In this document: positions 6,967 through 14,304 of the stretch, piece by piece
Numbering within the stretch: the first letter of the stretch is position 1
How the letters are laid out: each line of letters opens with the position of its first letter
DNA from: Alphaproteobacteria bacterium
Lineage (GTDB): Bacteria; Pseudomonadota; Alphaproteobacteria; Bin95
Reading direction: 5' to 3'
Assembly: GCA_022822125.1 (NCBI GenBank)
Contig: JAJECF010000042.1
Coordinates: 1 to 15,442, forward strand
DNA: 15,442 nucleotides
Notes under the pieces: generated by a model
Seen by the model: only the letters and a program-made list of their open reading frames with translations
Databases searched by the model: none
What the model was told of the DNA's origin: nothing
Position numbers and translations under genes: made by a program

Positions 6967-7220
6967 CCTCATCCTCCTCCTGAGCAGCGACCACGCCGGC
7001 AGCCTCCCTCCCCGTCCTAATCCCGAGCAGCGTCCGCGCCGCCGGACGCGCGCGCCTTCCCGGGCAGCCACCGCGTTTCCCTCCCCTCGTCCTCATCCTG
7101 AGCAACGGCTGCGCCAGCAGACGCTTCCTCCCCGTCCTCATCCTGAGTAGCGGCCGCGCCAGCGGGCGTCCCCCCTTCCTCATCCTGAGTAGCGGCTGCG
7201 TCAGCAGGCGCGTATCGAAG
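6967..7220 (+). repeat. degenerate tandem series of five repeat arms
   Basis: Five variants of CCTCATCCTGAGTAGCGGC follow each other, with their GAGYAR cores at 6982, 7025, 7100, 7145 and 7187. The steps are 43, 75, 45 and 42 bp, so the period is about 43 bp with one longer interval. The match to the consensus improves from left to right. A unit typically continues with GCGCCAGCRG. It looks like an expanding or decaying palindrome array rather than a coding or CRISPR structure. Confidence 0.72.
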
Positions 7221-7373
7221 GACGGCCCTGAGCCTGTCGAAGGGGACGGTCCCCTCGATACGCCGCTTCGCGGCTACTCAGGATGAGGAAGGGAGGACCG
7301 CAGACGCCGCGCGCTCCCGAACCCCCAATCGGGACCTGCTCAGTTTCCCCAATGGCTGAACCGGACAGCAGTG
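7176..7373 (+). repeat. composite repeat element A, left of the lactonase gene
   Basis: The element begins with a large inverted repeat. A 16-bp arm at 7178-7193 is perfectly complementary to 7273-7288, and an inner pair CGTATCGA (7211-7218) matches TCGATACG (7255-7262). The loop carries CCTGAGCCTGTCGAAGG and a small palindrome at 7242-7254. The tail (about 7295-7373) includes GGACCGCAGACGCC, CCCAATCGGGACC and AACCGGACAGCAGTG. The whole unit recurs in the same order and orientation at 8641-8848. Confidence 0.88.
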
Positions 7374-7500
7374 GTGGAGGGACCGGGTTTCCTGTTGTCG
7401 GCGGGACGCCGGTTTCGAAGCCCGGACGGGCGGCGGCGATTGAAGTGCGGGGCGGGCGGCGGTTATCCTGACCCGCGCACCCAGCCCGGAGTTTTCGCTC

Positions 7501-8466
7501 GTGAGACCCTATTCCGCCGCCGCCGGATGGCGTGAGGAGCCGCGCTATCCCGATCCGCTGATCGAGACGCTGGACCCGCGCTTCGAGCGCTACCGCATCT
7601 TCAGCGCGGCCGTGGAGCGGCTCTGGACCGGCTGCCGCTGGGCCGAGGGGCCGGTCTGGTTCGGCGACGGGCGCTGCCTGCTCTGGTCCGACATTCCGAA
7701 CAACCGCATCCTGAAATGGGAGGAGGAGACCGGGCGGGTCTCGCTCTGGCGCCGGCCGACCGATTTCGCCAACGGCCACACCCGCGACCTGCAGGGCCGG
7801 CTGGTGACCTGCGAGCATGGCGGGCGGCGCGTCACGCGCACCGAATATGACGGCAGCGTCACCGTGCTGGCGGACAACTGGCAGGGCCGGCGGCTCAACT
7901 CGCCCAATGATGTCGTGGTCAAGTCGGACGGCTCGATCTGGTTCACGGACCCGCTGTTCGGCATTCTCGGCGATTACGAGGGCCACAAGGCCGAGAGCGA
8001 GACGCCGATGGCCGTCTATCGGCTGGACGGCGCGACCGGGGACATGCGCATCGTCGCCGACGACATCGCCGGGCCGAACGGGCTCTGCTTCTCCCCGGAC
8101 GAACGCATTCTCTATATCGTCGAATCGCGCGGCGAGCCGACCCGCAAGATTCTCGCCTGGGATGTGGGTGAGGACAGCGCGCTCTCCGGACGGCGCGTGG
8201 CGATCGACGCCGGCCCCGGCGGCACGCCCGACGGCATGCGCGTCGATATCGACGGCAATCTCTGGTGCGGCTGGGGTATGGGCGCGCCCGAACTCGACGG
8301 GGTGATGGTGTTCGCGCCGGACGGGACGCCCATCGGCCGCATCGCCCTGCCGGAGCGCTGCGCCAATGTCTGCTTCGGGGGGCGCCAGCGCAACCGGCTG
8401 TTCATGGCGGCCAGCCGGTCGCTCTACGCGCTCTATGTCAACACAAGGGGCGCGCACCACGTATAG
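7501..8466 (+). CDS. SMP-30/gluconolactonase/LRE family protein
   Basis: A 321-residue six-bladed beta-propeller lactonase-type protein. Motifs are WAEGPVWFGDGRCLLWSDIP (47-66) with metal ligand Glu49, RLNSPNDVVVKSDGSIWFTD (131-150) with substrate-site Asn133/Asn136, AGPNGLCFSPD (190-200) with metal-site Asn193, and GTPDGMRVDIDGNLW (241-255) with Asp244. These match the Glu/Asn/Asp metal triad of regucalcin-like lactonases, which hydrolyse sugar or other lactones. There is no signal peptide, so it is probably cytosolic. The start is GTG 7501 with GGAG at 7488-7491; the length fits the family. It is flanked on both sides by direct copies of a repeat of about 200 bp and has no operon partner, so the physiological lactone is unknown. 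Confidence 0.93.
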   Translation: MRPYSAAAGWREEPRYPDPLIETLDPRFERYRIFSAAVERLWTGCRWAEGPVWFGDGRCLLWSDIPNNRILKWEEETGRVSLWRRPTDFANGHTRDLQGRLVTCEHGGRRVTRTEYDGSVTVLADNWQGRRLNSPNDVVVKSDGSIWFTDPLFGILGDYEGHKAESETPMAVYRLDGATGDMRIVADDIAGPNGLCFSPDERILYIVESRGEPTRKILAWDVGEDSALSGRRVAIDAGPGGTPDGMRVDIDGNLWCGWGMGAPELDGVMVFAPDGTPIGRIALPERCANVCFGGRQRNRLFMAASRSLYALYVNTRGAHHV

Positions 8467-8527
8467 GGCGGTCCCGGCATTCGCTCTTCGGCGTCATGCC
8501 CTCTGCCCGTCATGCCCGGAACAAGTC

Positions 8528-8542
8528 CACTGCTGTCCGGTT
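8528..8542 (-). repeat. 15-bp inverted copy of the repeat-element tail
   Basis: CACTGCTGTCCGGTT is the exact reverse complement of AACCGGACAGCAGTG, which closes element A (7359-7373) and element B (8834-8848). With the element B copy it forms an inverted pair about 290 bp apart, each side next to an ACAAGTCC motif. Confidence 0.85.
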
Positions 8543-8640
8543 TGGATTTGGTGGAAGGGGCGTATGGCCCGGATTCAAGTGAACTCTGAAGGTTTCGGTG
8601 GGATCGAAACACGGATCGACGCCCGGCGTCCCGACACCCT

Positions 8641-8848
8641 GTCCTCATCCCGAGTAGCGGCGCCAGCCGCGTATCGAGAGCCTGTCCTGAGCCTGTCGAA
8701 GGGGACGGCGCGGGGCATCCTTCGATACGCGCCCGCTGACGCGGTCGCTACTCAGGATGAGGAACAAAGGACCGCAGACGCCACGCGCTCCCGACCCCCC
8801 AATCGGGACCCGCTCAGCTTTCCCCGATGGTTGAACCGGACAGCAGTG
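8641..8848 (+). repeat. composite repeat element B, right of the lactonase gene
   Basis: This is a second copy of element A in the same orientation. The left arm at 8643-8658 differs by one base (TCCCGAG for TCCTGAG), and the right arm GCTACTCAGGATGAGG at 8747-8762 is identical. CCTGAGCCTGTCGAAGGGGACGG (8685-8707) lies between them. The tail has GGACCGCAGACGCCACGCGC, then CCCAATCGGGACC, then AACCGGACAGCAGTG. The differences are small indels in the loop and scattered substitutions. Confidence 0.88.
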
Positions 8849-8949
8849 AAACAAGTCCGGGAATGACGAAGGGTACGTTCGCTCAGGTCATGCATATAAG
8901 CCTCTTCGGAAAAGAACCATCCTGACGGGCGTGGACAGCCGTCCTGGCC

Positions 8950-9741
8950 ATGCTTGAGGCGCTGGACGGCGTCTCGGCGGCCGGGCTGGCGGTGGCCGGG
9001 GCGGCGGCCGTCGCGGGCGGGCTCGTCCGGGGCTTCACCGGCTTCGGCGGGGCGCTGGTGATGGTGCCCGTGCTGAGCCTGGTGCTGGGCCCGGGCGCGG
9101 CGCTGGCGGCGGTCTGCGCCTCCGGCGTGCCGGTCATCCTGCAATTGCTGCCGGCGGCGCTCCGCCATGCCGAGCGCGCCTTCGTGCTGCCCTTCGCGGC
9201 CGCCGCCTTCATCGCCGCGCCGGCGGGAACCTGGGTGCTGGTGGCCGTGCCGCCCTCCGCCATGAAGGTGGCGATATCGCTCGCCGTGCTGGCGATGACG
9301 GCGATGATGGCCTGGGGCTGGCGCTTCCCCGCCAATGCCGGCAGGGGATTCATGGCGGCGCTCGGCGTGGCGGCCGGCCTCGTCCAGGGCTCGTCGGGCG
9401 TCGGCGGTCCGCCGGCCGTCGCCGCCGCGCTCGCCCGGAGCGGGTCCCCCGAAACGCAGCGCGGCAATGTCATCGGCGCGGTCTCCGCCCTCGGTCTCTG
9501 CGCTGCGGTTCCCTACTGGCTGCATGGACTGTTCACGCTCGAGGCGCTGGCCGTCGCCGCCATCATCCTGCCCGCCTATATCGGCTCCACCTGGGCCGGC
9601 ATCCGGCTGTTCGCGGGCCGGGGCAAGGCCTGGTACCGCCGCGCGGCGCTTGCCGTGCTGGCGGCGGTCGGCCTTGCCACGCTTGCCTTTGCGCTGCATG
9701 ACTACGGTTCGGCCGCAGGACAGGGAGGGCGTATCCCGTGA
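8950..9741 (+). CDS. TauE/SafE family membrane permease
   Basis: A 263-residue, strongly hydrophobic protein with about eight membrane-spanning stretches. The internal duplication typical of TauE/SafE is clear: GLVRGFTGFGGALVMVPVL (24-42) and GLVQGSSGVGGPPAVAAAL (143-161). The central loop AALRHAERA and the cytosolic RGKAWYRR near the C-terminus fit a polytopic inner-membrane exporter. Members move sulfite, organosulfonates or other small anions; the substrate here is not defined by sequence. ATG 8950 is the first in-frame start and is close to the hydrophobic domain. Its TGA overlaps the GTG of the ArsC-like gene (GTGA at 9738-9741), so the two are translationally coupled, hinting at an oxyanion or thiol-linked function. 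Confidence 0.9.
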   Translation: MLEALDGVSAAGLAVAGAAAVAGGLVRGFTGFGGALVMVPVLSLVLGPGAALAAVCASGVPVILQLLPAALRHAERAFVLPFAAAAFIAAPAGTWVLVAVPPSAMKVAISLAVLAMTAMMAWGWRFPANAGRGFMAALGVAAGLVQGSSGVGGPPAVAAALARSGSPETQRGNVIGAVSALGLCAAVPYWLHGLFTLEALAVAAIILPAYIGSTWAGIRLFAGRGKAWYRRAALAVLAAVGLATLAFALHDYGSAAGQGGRIP

Positions 9742-10085
9742 CCGTCACCATCTGGCACAATCCGCGCTGCAGCAAATCGCGGCAGACGCTGGCGCTGCTG
9801 CGCGAACGCGGCGTCGAACCGGAGATCGTGGAATATCTGAAGACGCCGCCCGCGGCCGACGAACTCGATGCGGTGCTGGACAAGCTCGGCATGGAGCCGC
9901 GCGCGCTCATGCGCCGCAAGGAGGCGGCCTATCGCGAGGCCGGCCTCGACGATCCCGCACTCGGACGCCGACAGCTTGTGGAGGCGATGGCGGCGCATCC
10001 GGTTCTCATCGAGCGCCCCGTCGTTCTGGCCGGCGACAGGGCCGCGCTCGGCCGGCCGCCGGAAAGCGTGCTGGATATCCTGTAG
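9738..10085 (+). CDS. arsC: ArsC-family (glutaredoxin-linked) arsenate reductase-like protein
   Basis: An 115-residue thioredoxin-fold protein of ArsC length. IWHNPRCSKSRQTLALL carries Cys11, the position of E. coli plasmid ArsC Cys12. Arginines at 59, 93 (LIERPVV) and 106 (LGRPPE) match Arg60, Arg94 and Arg107 of that enzyme with a uniform shift of one, so the arsenate-binding set is intact. Such enzymes reduce As(V) to As(III) with glutathione and glutaredoxin. The GTG start at 9738 lies inside the stop of the upstream permease gene. No arsR, arsB or ACR3 gene is nearby, so a housekeeping or sulfur-linked role cannot be excluded. It is convergent with lepA, with only 3 bp between the stop codons. 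Confidence 0.88.
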   Translation: MTVTIWHNPRCSKSRQTLALLRERGVEPEIVEYLKTPPAADELDAVLDKLGMEPRALMRRKEAAYREAGLDDPALGRRQLVEAMAAHPVLIERPVVLAGDRAALGRPPESVLDIL

Positions 10086-10088
10086 CGC

Positions 10089-11891
10089 TCAGGTCTCGTT
10101 CATCCGCAAGGCCGCGATGAAGGCGCTTTGCGGAATGTCCACCTTGCCGAAGCTGCGCATCCGCTTCTTGCCCTCCTTCTGGCGGTCCAGCAATTTGCGT
10201 TTGCGGCTCACGTCGCCGCCGTAGCATTTCGCGGTCACATCCTTGCGCATGGCCGAAATGGTCTCGCGGGCGACGATCCGGCCCCCGACCGCGGCCTGGA
10301 TCGGGATCTTGAAGAGCTGGCGCGGAATCAGCTCCTTCAACCGCTCGCAGAGCTGGCGGCCCCGGCCCTCGGCGCGCATCCGGTGGGTGATGCAGGCCAG
10401 CGCATCGACCGACTCGTGGTTCACCAGCAGCGAGAGTTTCACCAGGTCGCCCTCGCGGTAGTCCTCGATCCGGTAGTCGAAGCTCGCATAGCCCCGGCTC
10501 AGCGATTTCAGCCGGTCGTAGAAATCGAACACCACCTCGTTCAGCGGCAGTTCATAGACGACCATGGCGCGGTTGCCGACATAGGTGAGCTCGCGCTGGA
10601 CGCCGCGCCGCTCCTCGCAGAGCTTGAGGATGCCGCCCAGATACTCGTCCGGCGTGAAGATCGTGGCGGCGATCCAGGGCTCCTCGATATGCGAAATCTG
10701 CACCGGGTCCGGCATATCGGCCGGATTGTGCAGCAGCTCCATGCCGCCATCCATGCGGTGGACCCGATAGACCACGCTCGGCGCGGTGGCGATCAGGTCG
10801 AGGCCGAATTCGCGGTCGAGCCGCTCCTGCACGATCTCCAGATGCAGCAGGCCGAGGAATCCGCAGCGGAAGCCGAAGCCGAGCGCCGGGGAGTTCTCGG
10901 GCTCGTATTCGAAGCCGGCATCGTTCAGGCGCAGTTTGGCGAGGCTCTCGCGCAGGAATTCGAAGTCCGCGGAATCGGTCGGGAACAGGCCGCAGAACAC
11001 CACCGGCAGGTTCGGATGGAAACCGGGCAGGGGGGCCGGCGCGGGCTTGCGGTCGTCGGTGATCGTGTCGCCCACCTGGCAGTCGGCCACCGTCTTGATG
11101 GCGGCGCTCACATAGCCGATCTCGCCGGGGCCGAGCCGGTCCGCCTTCTGCCGCTTCGGCGTGAAGACGCCCACTTCGTCGATATCGTAGGCGGCGCCCG
11201 TCGCCATCAGCCGCATCTTCAGGCCGCGCCTGAGCTCGCCCTCGCGGACGCGGACCAGCGCGATCACGCCCAGATAGCGGTCGTACCAACTGTCCACCAC
11301 CATCGCGCGCACATGCCCGTCGCCTTCGACCTCTGCGGCCGGCGGCGGCAGGCGCGCGGCGAGCGCCTCCAGCAGGTCGGGCACGCCCGCGCCGGTCTTG
11401 GCCGAGCACAGCACGGCGTCGCTTGCGTCGATGCCGACCACATCCTCGATCTGGCTGCGGACGCGCTCCGGGTCGGCCGCCGGCAGATCGACCTTGTTGA
11501 GCGCGACGACGATCTCATGGTCGTTGTCCACGGCCTGATAGACATTGGCGAGCGTCTGCGCCTCGACGCCCTGGGTCGCGTCCACCACCAGCAGCGAGCC
11601 TTCGCAAGCGGCCAGCGAGCGGTTCACCTCATAGGCGAAATCCACATGGCCCGGCGTGTCGATCAGGTTCAGCGAATAGGCCCGGCCGTCCGCCGCCTGG
11701 TAGTCGAGGCGCACGGTCTGCGCCTTGATCGTGATGCCGCGCTCGCGCTCCAGGTCCATATTGTCGAGCACCTGTTCGCGCATCTCGCGCTCGCTCAGCC
11801 CGCCGCAGGTCTGGATCAGCCGGTCGGCCAGGGTGGACTTGCCGTGGTCGATATGGGCGATGATCGCGAAATTGCGGATGTGCTCGGTCAT
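10089..11891 (-). CDS. lepA: elongation factor 4 (LepA)
   Basis: A 600-residue translational GTPase, the normal LepA length. Near the N-terminus it shows the P-loop AHIDHGKST (12-20), switch RGITI (51-55), DTPGH (78-82), NKVD (132-135) and SAKTG, then EF-G-like domains. The LepA-specific C-terminus ends [20 protein letters not shown] and [11 protein letters not shown]. It binds ribosomes and acts on stalled or mistranslocated elongation or initiation complexes. The frame is open a further 264 codons upstream, but the conserved protein begins [20 protein letters not shown], so the ATG at 11891 is chosen. No strong ribosome site precedes it. A plus-strand frame of 592 codons over the gene is an antisense shadow. 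Confidence 0.98.
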   Translation of the reverse strand: MTEHIRNFAIIAHIDHGKSTLADRLIQTCGGLSEREMREQVLDNMDLERERGITIKAQTVRLDYQAADGRAYSLNLIDTPGHVDFAYEVNRSLAACEGSLLVVDATQGVEAQTLANVYQAVDNDHEIVVALNKVDLPAADPERVRSQIEDVVGIDASDAVLCSAKTGAGVPDLLEALAARLPPPAAEVEGDGHVRAMVVDSWYDRYLGVIALVRVREGELRRGLKMRLMATGAAYDIDEVGVFTPKRQKADRLGPGEIGYVSAAIKTVADCQVGDTITDDRKPAPAPLPGFHPNLPVVFCGLFPTDSADFEFLRESLAKLRLNDAGFEYEPENSPALGFGFRCGFLGLLHLEIVQERLDREFGLDLIATAPSVVYRVHRMDGGMELLHNPADMPDPVQISHIEEPWIAATIFTPDEYLGGILKLCEERRGVQRELTYVGNRAMVVYELPLNEVVFDFYDRLKSLSRGYASFDYRIEDYREGDLVKLSLLVNHESVDALACITHRMRAEGRGRQLCERLKELIPRQLFKIPIQAAVGGRIVARETISAMRKDVTAKCYGGDVSRKRKLLDRQKEGKKRMRSFGKVDIPQSAFIAALRMNET

Positions 11892-12094
11892 GGTGGCGCG
11901 GTATAGCAACCGCCTCGGCGCATGGGCAAGCAGCCGGTGCGGGCGGGCTCCGCCGCCGGATAGCCGGAACGGACGCCAGGCGCTCTCACCTCCGGCCAGG
12001 GCACGGTCTTCGCCCGTTGCGCCTTGGCTGGCGACACGGCGTTCCATGCTCCCTTCCTCCCTGCCAAAATGCGCAAGCATCGGGTGGCGGCGGC

Positions 12095-12106
12095 GTCCGG
12101 CCGGAC
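12095..12106. promoter_or_regulatory. 12-bp palindrome upstream of the Ada-like gene
   Basis: GTCCGGCCGGAC is a perfect palindrome in the 255-bp divergent space between lepA and the Ada-like gene, about 40 bp upstream of the preferred start. It is a possible operator, but GC-rich palindromes of this size arise easily by chance in such a genome. Confidence 0.25.
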
Positions 12107-12146
12107 CTAGCTTGGCCCCATGACCCGGCAAGGAGATCACGGCCCC

Positions 12147-12998
12147 ATGTCCATGAGCCTCTATTCCCGCATCGAAGCCGCGCTCGCCATGATCGCCGAG
12201 AACCAGGCCGACCAGCCGGGGCTCGACGAGATGGCCGCCGCCGCCTGCATGAGCCCCCACCACTTCCAGCGCACCTTCCGCCGCTGGGTCGGCATCAGCC
12301 CGACCAAGTTCCTGCAATATCTGACGCTGGAGCGCGCCAAGGCCAGCCTGGCGGAGAACGCCAGCGTGCTGGAGGCCTCCTGGGACGCCGGGCTCTCCGG
12401 CCCCGGCCGGCTGCATGACCTGTTCGTGACCCATGAGGCCCTCACCCCCGGCGACTACAAGCGGCGCGGGGCGGGGCTCGCCATACGCTACGGCTTCCAC
12501 GACTCGCCTTTCGGCCGCTGCCTGTTGATGGCGACCGACCGGGGCATTTGCGGTCTCGCCTTCGCCGCCGAGGGCGGGGAGCGCGCCGGGCTCGACAACA
12601 TGCGCCGGCGCTGGCCGGCCGCGGCTTTCATGGAAGCGCCGGACGAGACCGCCGCGCTCGCCGAATGCATCTTCCGGCCGCAAGCCGGCGCGCCTCCGCT
12701 GCCGCTATGCCTGCACGGCACCAATTTCCAGATCCGCGTCTGGGACGCCCTGCTGCGCATTCCGCCGGGCGCGCTCGCCACCTATGGCGATGTGGCGGCG
12801 GCGGTGGGCGCGCCGCGCGCGGCGCGGGCGGTCGGCGCCGCCATCGGCCGCAACCCGGTCTCGTGGCTCGTGCCCTGCCACCGGGTCATCCTCGCGAACG
12901 GCTATCTCCACAATTACGAGTGGGGCCTGGCCCGCAAGGCGGCGCTGATCGGCTGGGAGGCGGCCCGCAGCGAGGAGCAGCGCTCGGCTGCGGCGTAA
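12147..12998 (+). CDS. Ada-like protein: AraC-type HTH + O6-alkylguanine-DNA alkyltransferase
   Basis: A 283-residue two-domain protein. Residues 5-107 form an AraC-type DNA-binding domain ([37 protein letters not shown]). Residues 115-272 form the alkyltransferase, with [24 protein letters not shown] (194-217), [11 protein letters not shown] (227-237) and the active-site VPCHRV with acceptor Cys244. It would remove O6-alkyl groups from guanine by suicide transfer. The N-terminal AdaA domain with the phosphotriester-sensing zinc cysteines is absent, as in other HTH/MGMT fusions. ATG 12147 is preferred over ATG 12120 because AAGGAG (12130-12135) lies between them; the difference is nine residues. 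Its last 113 bp overlap the 3' end of the opposite methyltransferase gene. Confidence 0.92.
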   Translation: MSMSLYSRIEAALAMIAENQADQPGLDEMAAAACMSPHHFQRTFRRWVGISPTKFLQYLTLERAKASLAENASVLEASWDAGLSGPGRLHDLFVTHEALTPGDYKRRGAGLAIRYGFHDSPFGRCLLMATDRGICGLAFAAEGGERAGLDNMRRRWPAAAFMEAPDETAALAECIFRPQAGAPPLPLCLHGTNFQIRVWDALLRIPPGALATYGDVAAAVGAPRAARAVGAAIGRNPVSWLVPCHRVILANGYLHNYEWGLARKAALIGWEAARSEEQRSAAA

Positions 12999-13701
12999 GC
13001 ACGCCCTGCAAGAGGCGCCTCCGGGCCTTCACAGGCTCCGGCGTGACGCCGGCCAGCCGCTTCGCCGCCTCGGCGATCACCACCCCGCCGAACAGCGGCA
13101 GGCAGCGCCGCCCGAAGCGCTCCCAGGCCTCCGCCGCGCCCGGCCGGACCAGCCGGCGGAGCGGCGGGGCGAACAGCGCCTCCTCGCTGCCGAGCGGCTC
13201 GAACATCGCCTCGCGCAGCAGCCGTTCCAATTGCGACCGCGACCAGGGCCGGCCATGGCCGAAGGGCGTGTGCTCGAACCGCGCCCAGAGGCCGCGGCGG
13301 CTCGGCGCCGCGACGATCAGCCGGCCCTCCGCCGCCAGGATGCGCCAGACCTCGCGCAGCCGCCCCGCCAGATGGTCCGAGGTCTCGACATCGTGGGCGA
13401 GCAGCACGCGGTCAAAGGCGAGGTCGGGGAAGGGCAGCGCATCCTCCTCCGTCAGCACCGTGCGGCAGCGCCCTCCCGCCGGCCAGCGCAGCGCGCCCTG
13501 TCCCGCCGGCATGGCCGCCACCACATGCGCCGCGCCGCCGCCGAGCCCGTCCAGCAGGGGCGGCGCATAGCCGAGCCCCAGCACCTGCATCGCGCCGAGC
13601 GAAGGCCAGCGCCGCCGCACCCGCTCCGCCAGCACAAGCCCCGCCGCCTGCCCGAGCGGCCCGTCATAGAAGGCATGAAGCTCGGTGACGTCGCTGCGCA
13701 T
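12886..13701 (-). CDS. SAM-dependent methyltransferase (class I, Methyltransf_11-like)
   Basis: A 271-residue protein. A loose motif I (VLGLGYAPPLLDGL, 40-53) is followed by LTEEDALPFPDLAFDRVLLAHDVE (83-106), REVWRILAAEGRLIVAAPSRRG (116-137) and WARFEHTPFGHGRPWSRSQL (139-158), typical of small Methyltransf_11-type enzymes of unknown substrate. The core ends near residue 234; the last 37 residues (rich in Pro, Arg, Cys and Gly) are read antisense through the 3' end of the Ada-like gene and look like a tail gained by loss of an earlier stop. It starts 9 bp after the vapC stop, whose TGAGG supplies a ribosome site, so it is probably co-transcribed with vapBC. Confidence 0.82.
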   Translation of the reverse strand: MRSDVTELHAFYDGPLGQAAGLVLAERVRRRWPSLGAMQVLGLGYAPPLLDGLGGGAAHVVAAMPAGQGALRWPAGGRCRTVLTEEDALPFPDLAFDRVLLAHDVETSDHLAGRLREVWRILAAEGRLIVAAPSRRGLWARFEHTPFGHGRPWSRSQLERLLREAMFEPLGSEEALFAPPLRRLVRPGAAEAWERFGRRCLPLFGGVVIAEAAKRLAGVTPEPVKARRRLLQGVLTPQPSAAPRCGPPPSRSAPPCGPGPTRNCGDSRSRG

Positions 13702-13710
13702 GGGCGCGCC

Positions 13711-14100
13711 TCAGAGGGTCCGCAACCCGAGATGATGCTCCATCGGGTCGAAGTCGCGGTCCGCATGAAGCAGCGCGTGGTCGTTCTCCATGCAGAAAGT
13801 GGCGATCAGCACGTCGATGGTCTTGCGCACCGTGACGCCGACGGCGCGCAAGGCGCGATAGTTCCGGGCGCTCGCCATTGCGACGGCGCGGCCGACCATC
13901 GGCCGGAAGATGAGCGTCTGCAATGCGGCCTCGGCCCGGCGGAGATCGCGTTCGCGCCGGAAACCCTGCAGAATTTCCGCAAGCACCAGATCGCCGATGA
14001 CGACCGGCTCCCTGCCGAGCAGGCTGTGCAGCAGCATCACCTCGCGCGTATCGACGCCCCTGAAATAGTCGATCCAGACCGAGGAATCGACGACGATCAC
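13711..14100 (-). CDS. vapC: VapC-type PIN-domain toxin
   Basis: An 129-residue PIN-domain protein. It begins VVDSSVWIDYFRG with Asp5, has DLVLAEILQGFRRERD with Glu42, KTIDVLIATFC with Asp96, and HADRDFDPM with Asp114 and Asp116. This is the full acidic set for Mg2+-dependent RNase activity. VapC toxins cut RNAs, often tRNA or rRNA, and are neutralised by VapB. The start is GTG at 14100, overlapping the vapB stop in a GTGA arrangement, so synthesis of the toxin depends on translation of the antitoxin. No catalytic residue appears lost, so the toxin is predicted active. Confidence 0.93.
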   Translation of the reverse strand: MIVVDSSVWIDYFRGVDTREVMLLHSLLGREPVVIGDLVLAEILQGFRRERDLRRAEAALQTLIFRPMVGRAVAMASARNYRALRAVGVTVRKTIDVLIATFCMENDHALLHADRDFDPMEHHLGLRTL

Positions 14101-14291
14101 CGGTCGCGCCGCATGTCGTCGAGGGAGCCTTCCCAGTCCAGCTTGCCGTGGAGCGCGCGCAGGCGCCCCTGCGACAGCGTGCGCGCGAGCAGGCGCAGGC
14201 TCTCCTCGACCGCGGCCTTCTTGGTCCTGAAACCGCCCGCTTCCATGACCTCCGCCATCAGGGCGTCATCGATGTCGATATTGGTGCGCAT
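14097..14291 (-). CDS. vapB: VapB-type antitoxin
   Basis: A 64-residue protein of the VapB family (PF09957-like). The N-terminus MRTNIDIDDALMAEVMEAGG followed by FRTKKAAVEESLRLLAR is the family's ribbon-helix-helix DNA-binding half, and the C-terminal part (QGRLRALHGKLDWEGSLDDM) should wrap the toxin. It precedes vapC with a 4-bp overlap, the usual order. A palindrome centred 26 bp upstream of the ATG, lying over the promoter -10 box, is the likely site where the VapBC complex represses its own operon. Confidence 0.93.
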   Translation of the reverse strand: MRTNIDIDDALMAEVMEAGGFRTKKAAVEESLRLLARTLSQGRLRALHGKLDWEGSLDDMRRDR

Positions 14292-14304
14292 CGCCGCGTC
14301 CCAT

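Larger units (their letters stand above)
6778..7500. other. 723-bp gene-free, repeat-rich intergenic region
   Basis: No credible coding frame is present: minus-strand frames here are low-complexity Arg/Gly/Pro translations of repeats, and the frame 7283-7471 translates part of a duplicated element. Just after the thioesterase stop is a 12-bp perfect palindrome GGAACCGGTTCC (6780-6791), too compact to act as a terminator hairpin. The remainder holds palindromic arms (6899-6936), a degenerate tandem series (6967-7220) and composite element A (7176-7373), annotated separately. The last 125 bp before the lactonase gene contain its GGAG ribosome site (7488-7491) but no clear promoter. Confidence 0.8.
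8467..8949. other. 483-bp gene-free, repeat-rich intergenic region
   Basis: No credible gene is seen. From the lactonase stop the stretch holds GTCATGCC-type motifs ending in CATGCCCGGAACAAGTCC (8511-8528), the inverted fragment CACTGCTGTCCGGTT (8528-8542), an unremarkable piece (about 8560-8640), composite element B (8641-8848), and ACAAGTCCGGGAATGACG (8851-8868), which echoes the first motif. The last 80 bp lead to the TauE-type permease; no strong promoter is recognisable and ribosome-site complementarity is weak. Confidence 0.78.

Noticed and set aside
6967..7220. CRISPR-like array
   Set aside because: Units are degenerate and unequally spaced, the spacers themselves resemble each other, and no cas gene is nearby; it fits extragenic palindromes better.
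7201..8460. 419-codon minus-strand frame over the lactonase
   Set aside because: It is a shadow of the SMP-30 gene. Its C-terminal peptide (LRQAQGRPSIR) is a translation of the CCTGAGCCTGTCGAAGG repeat, a common false protein in such genomes.
10086..10088. Terminator between arsC and lepA
   Set aside because: Only 3 bp separate the two stop codons and no hairpin with T-run was seen on either strand.
10128..11906. 592-codon plus-strand open frame
   Set aside because: It is antisense to lepA, whose protein is complete and highly conserved; the antisense translation is His/Arg/Ala-rich without domains.
12120..12146. Earlier ATG for the Ada-like protein
   Set aside because: No ribosome site precedes it, whereas AAGGAG at 12130-12135 lies upstream of ATG 12147. 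The choice changes only nine residues.
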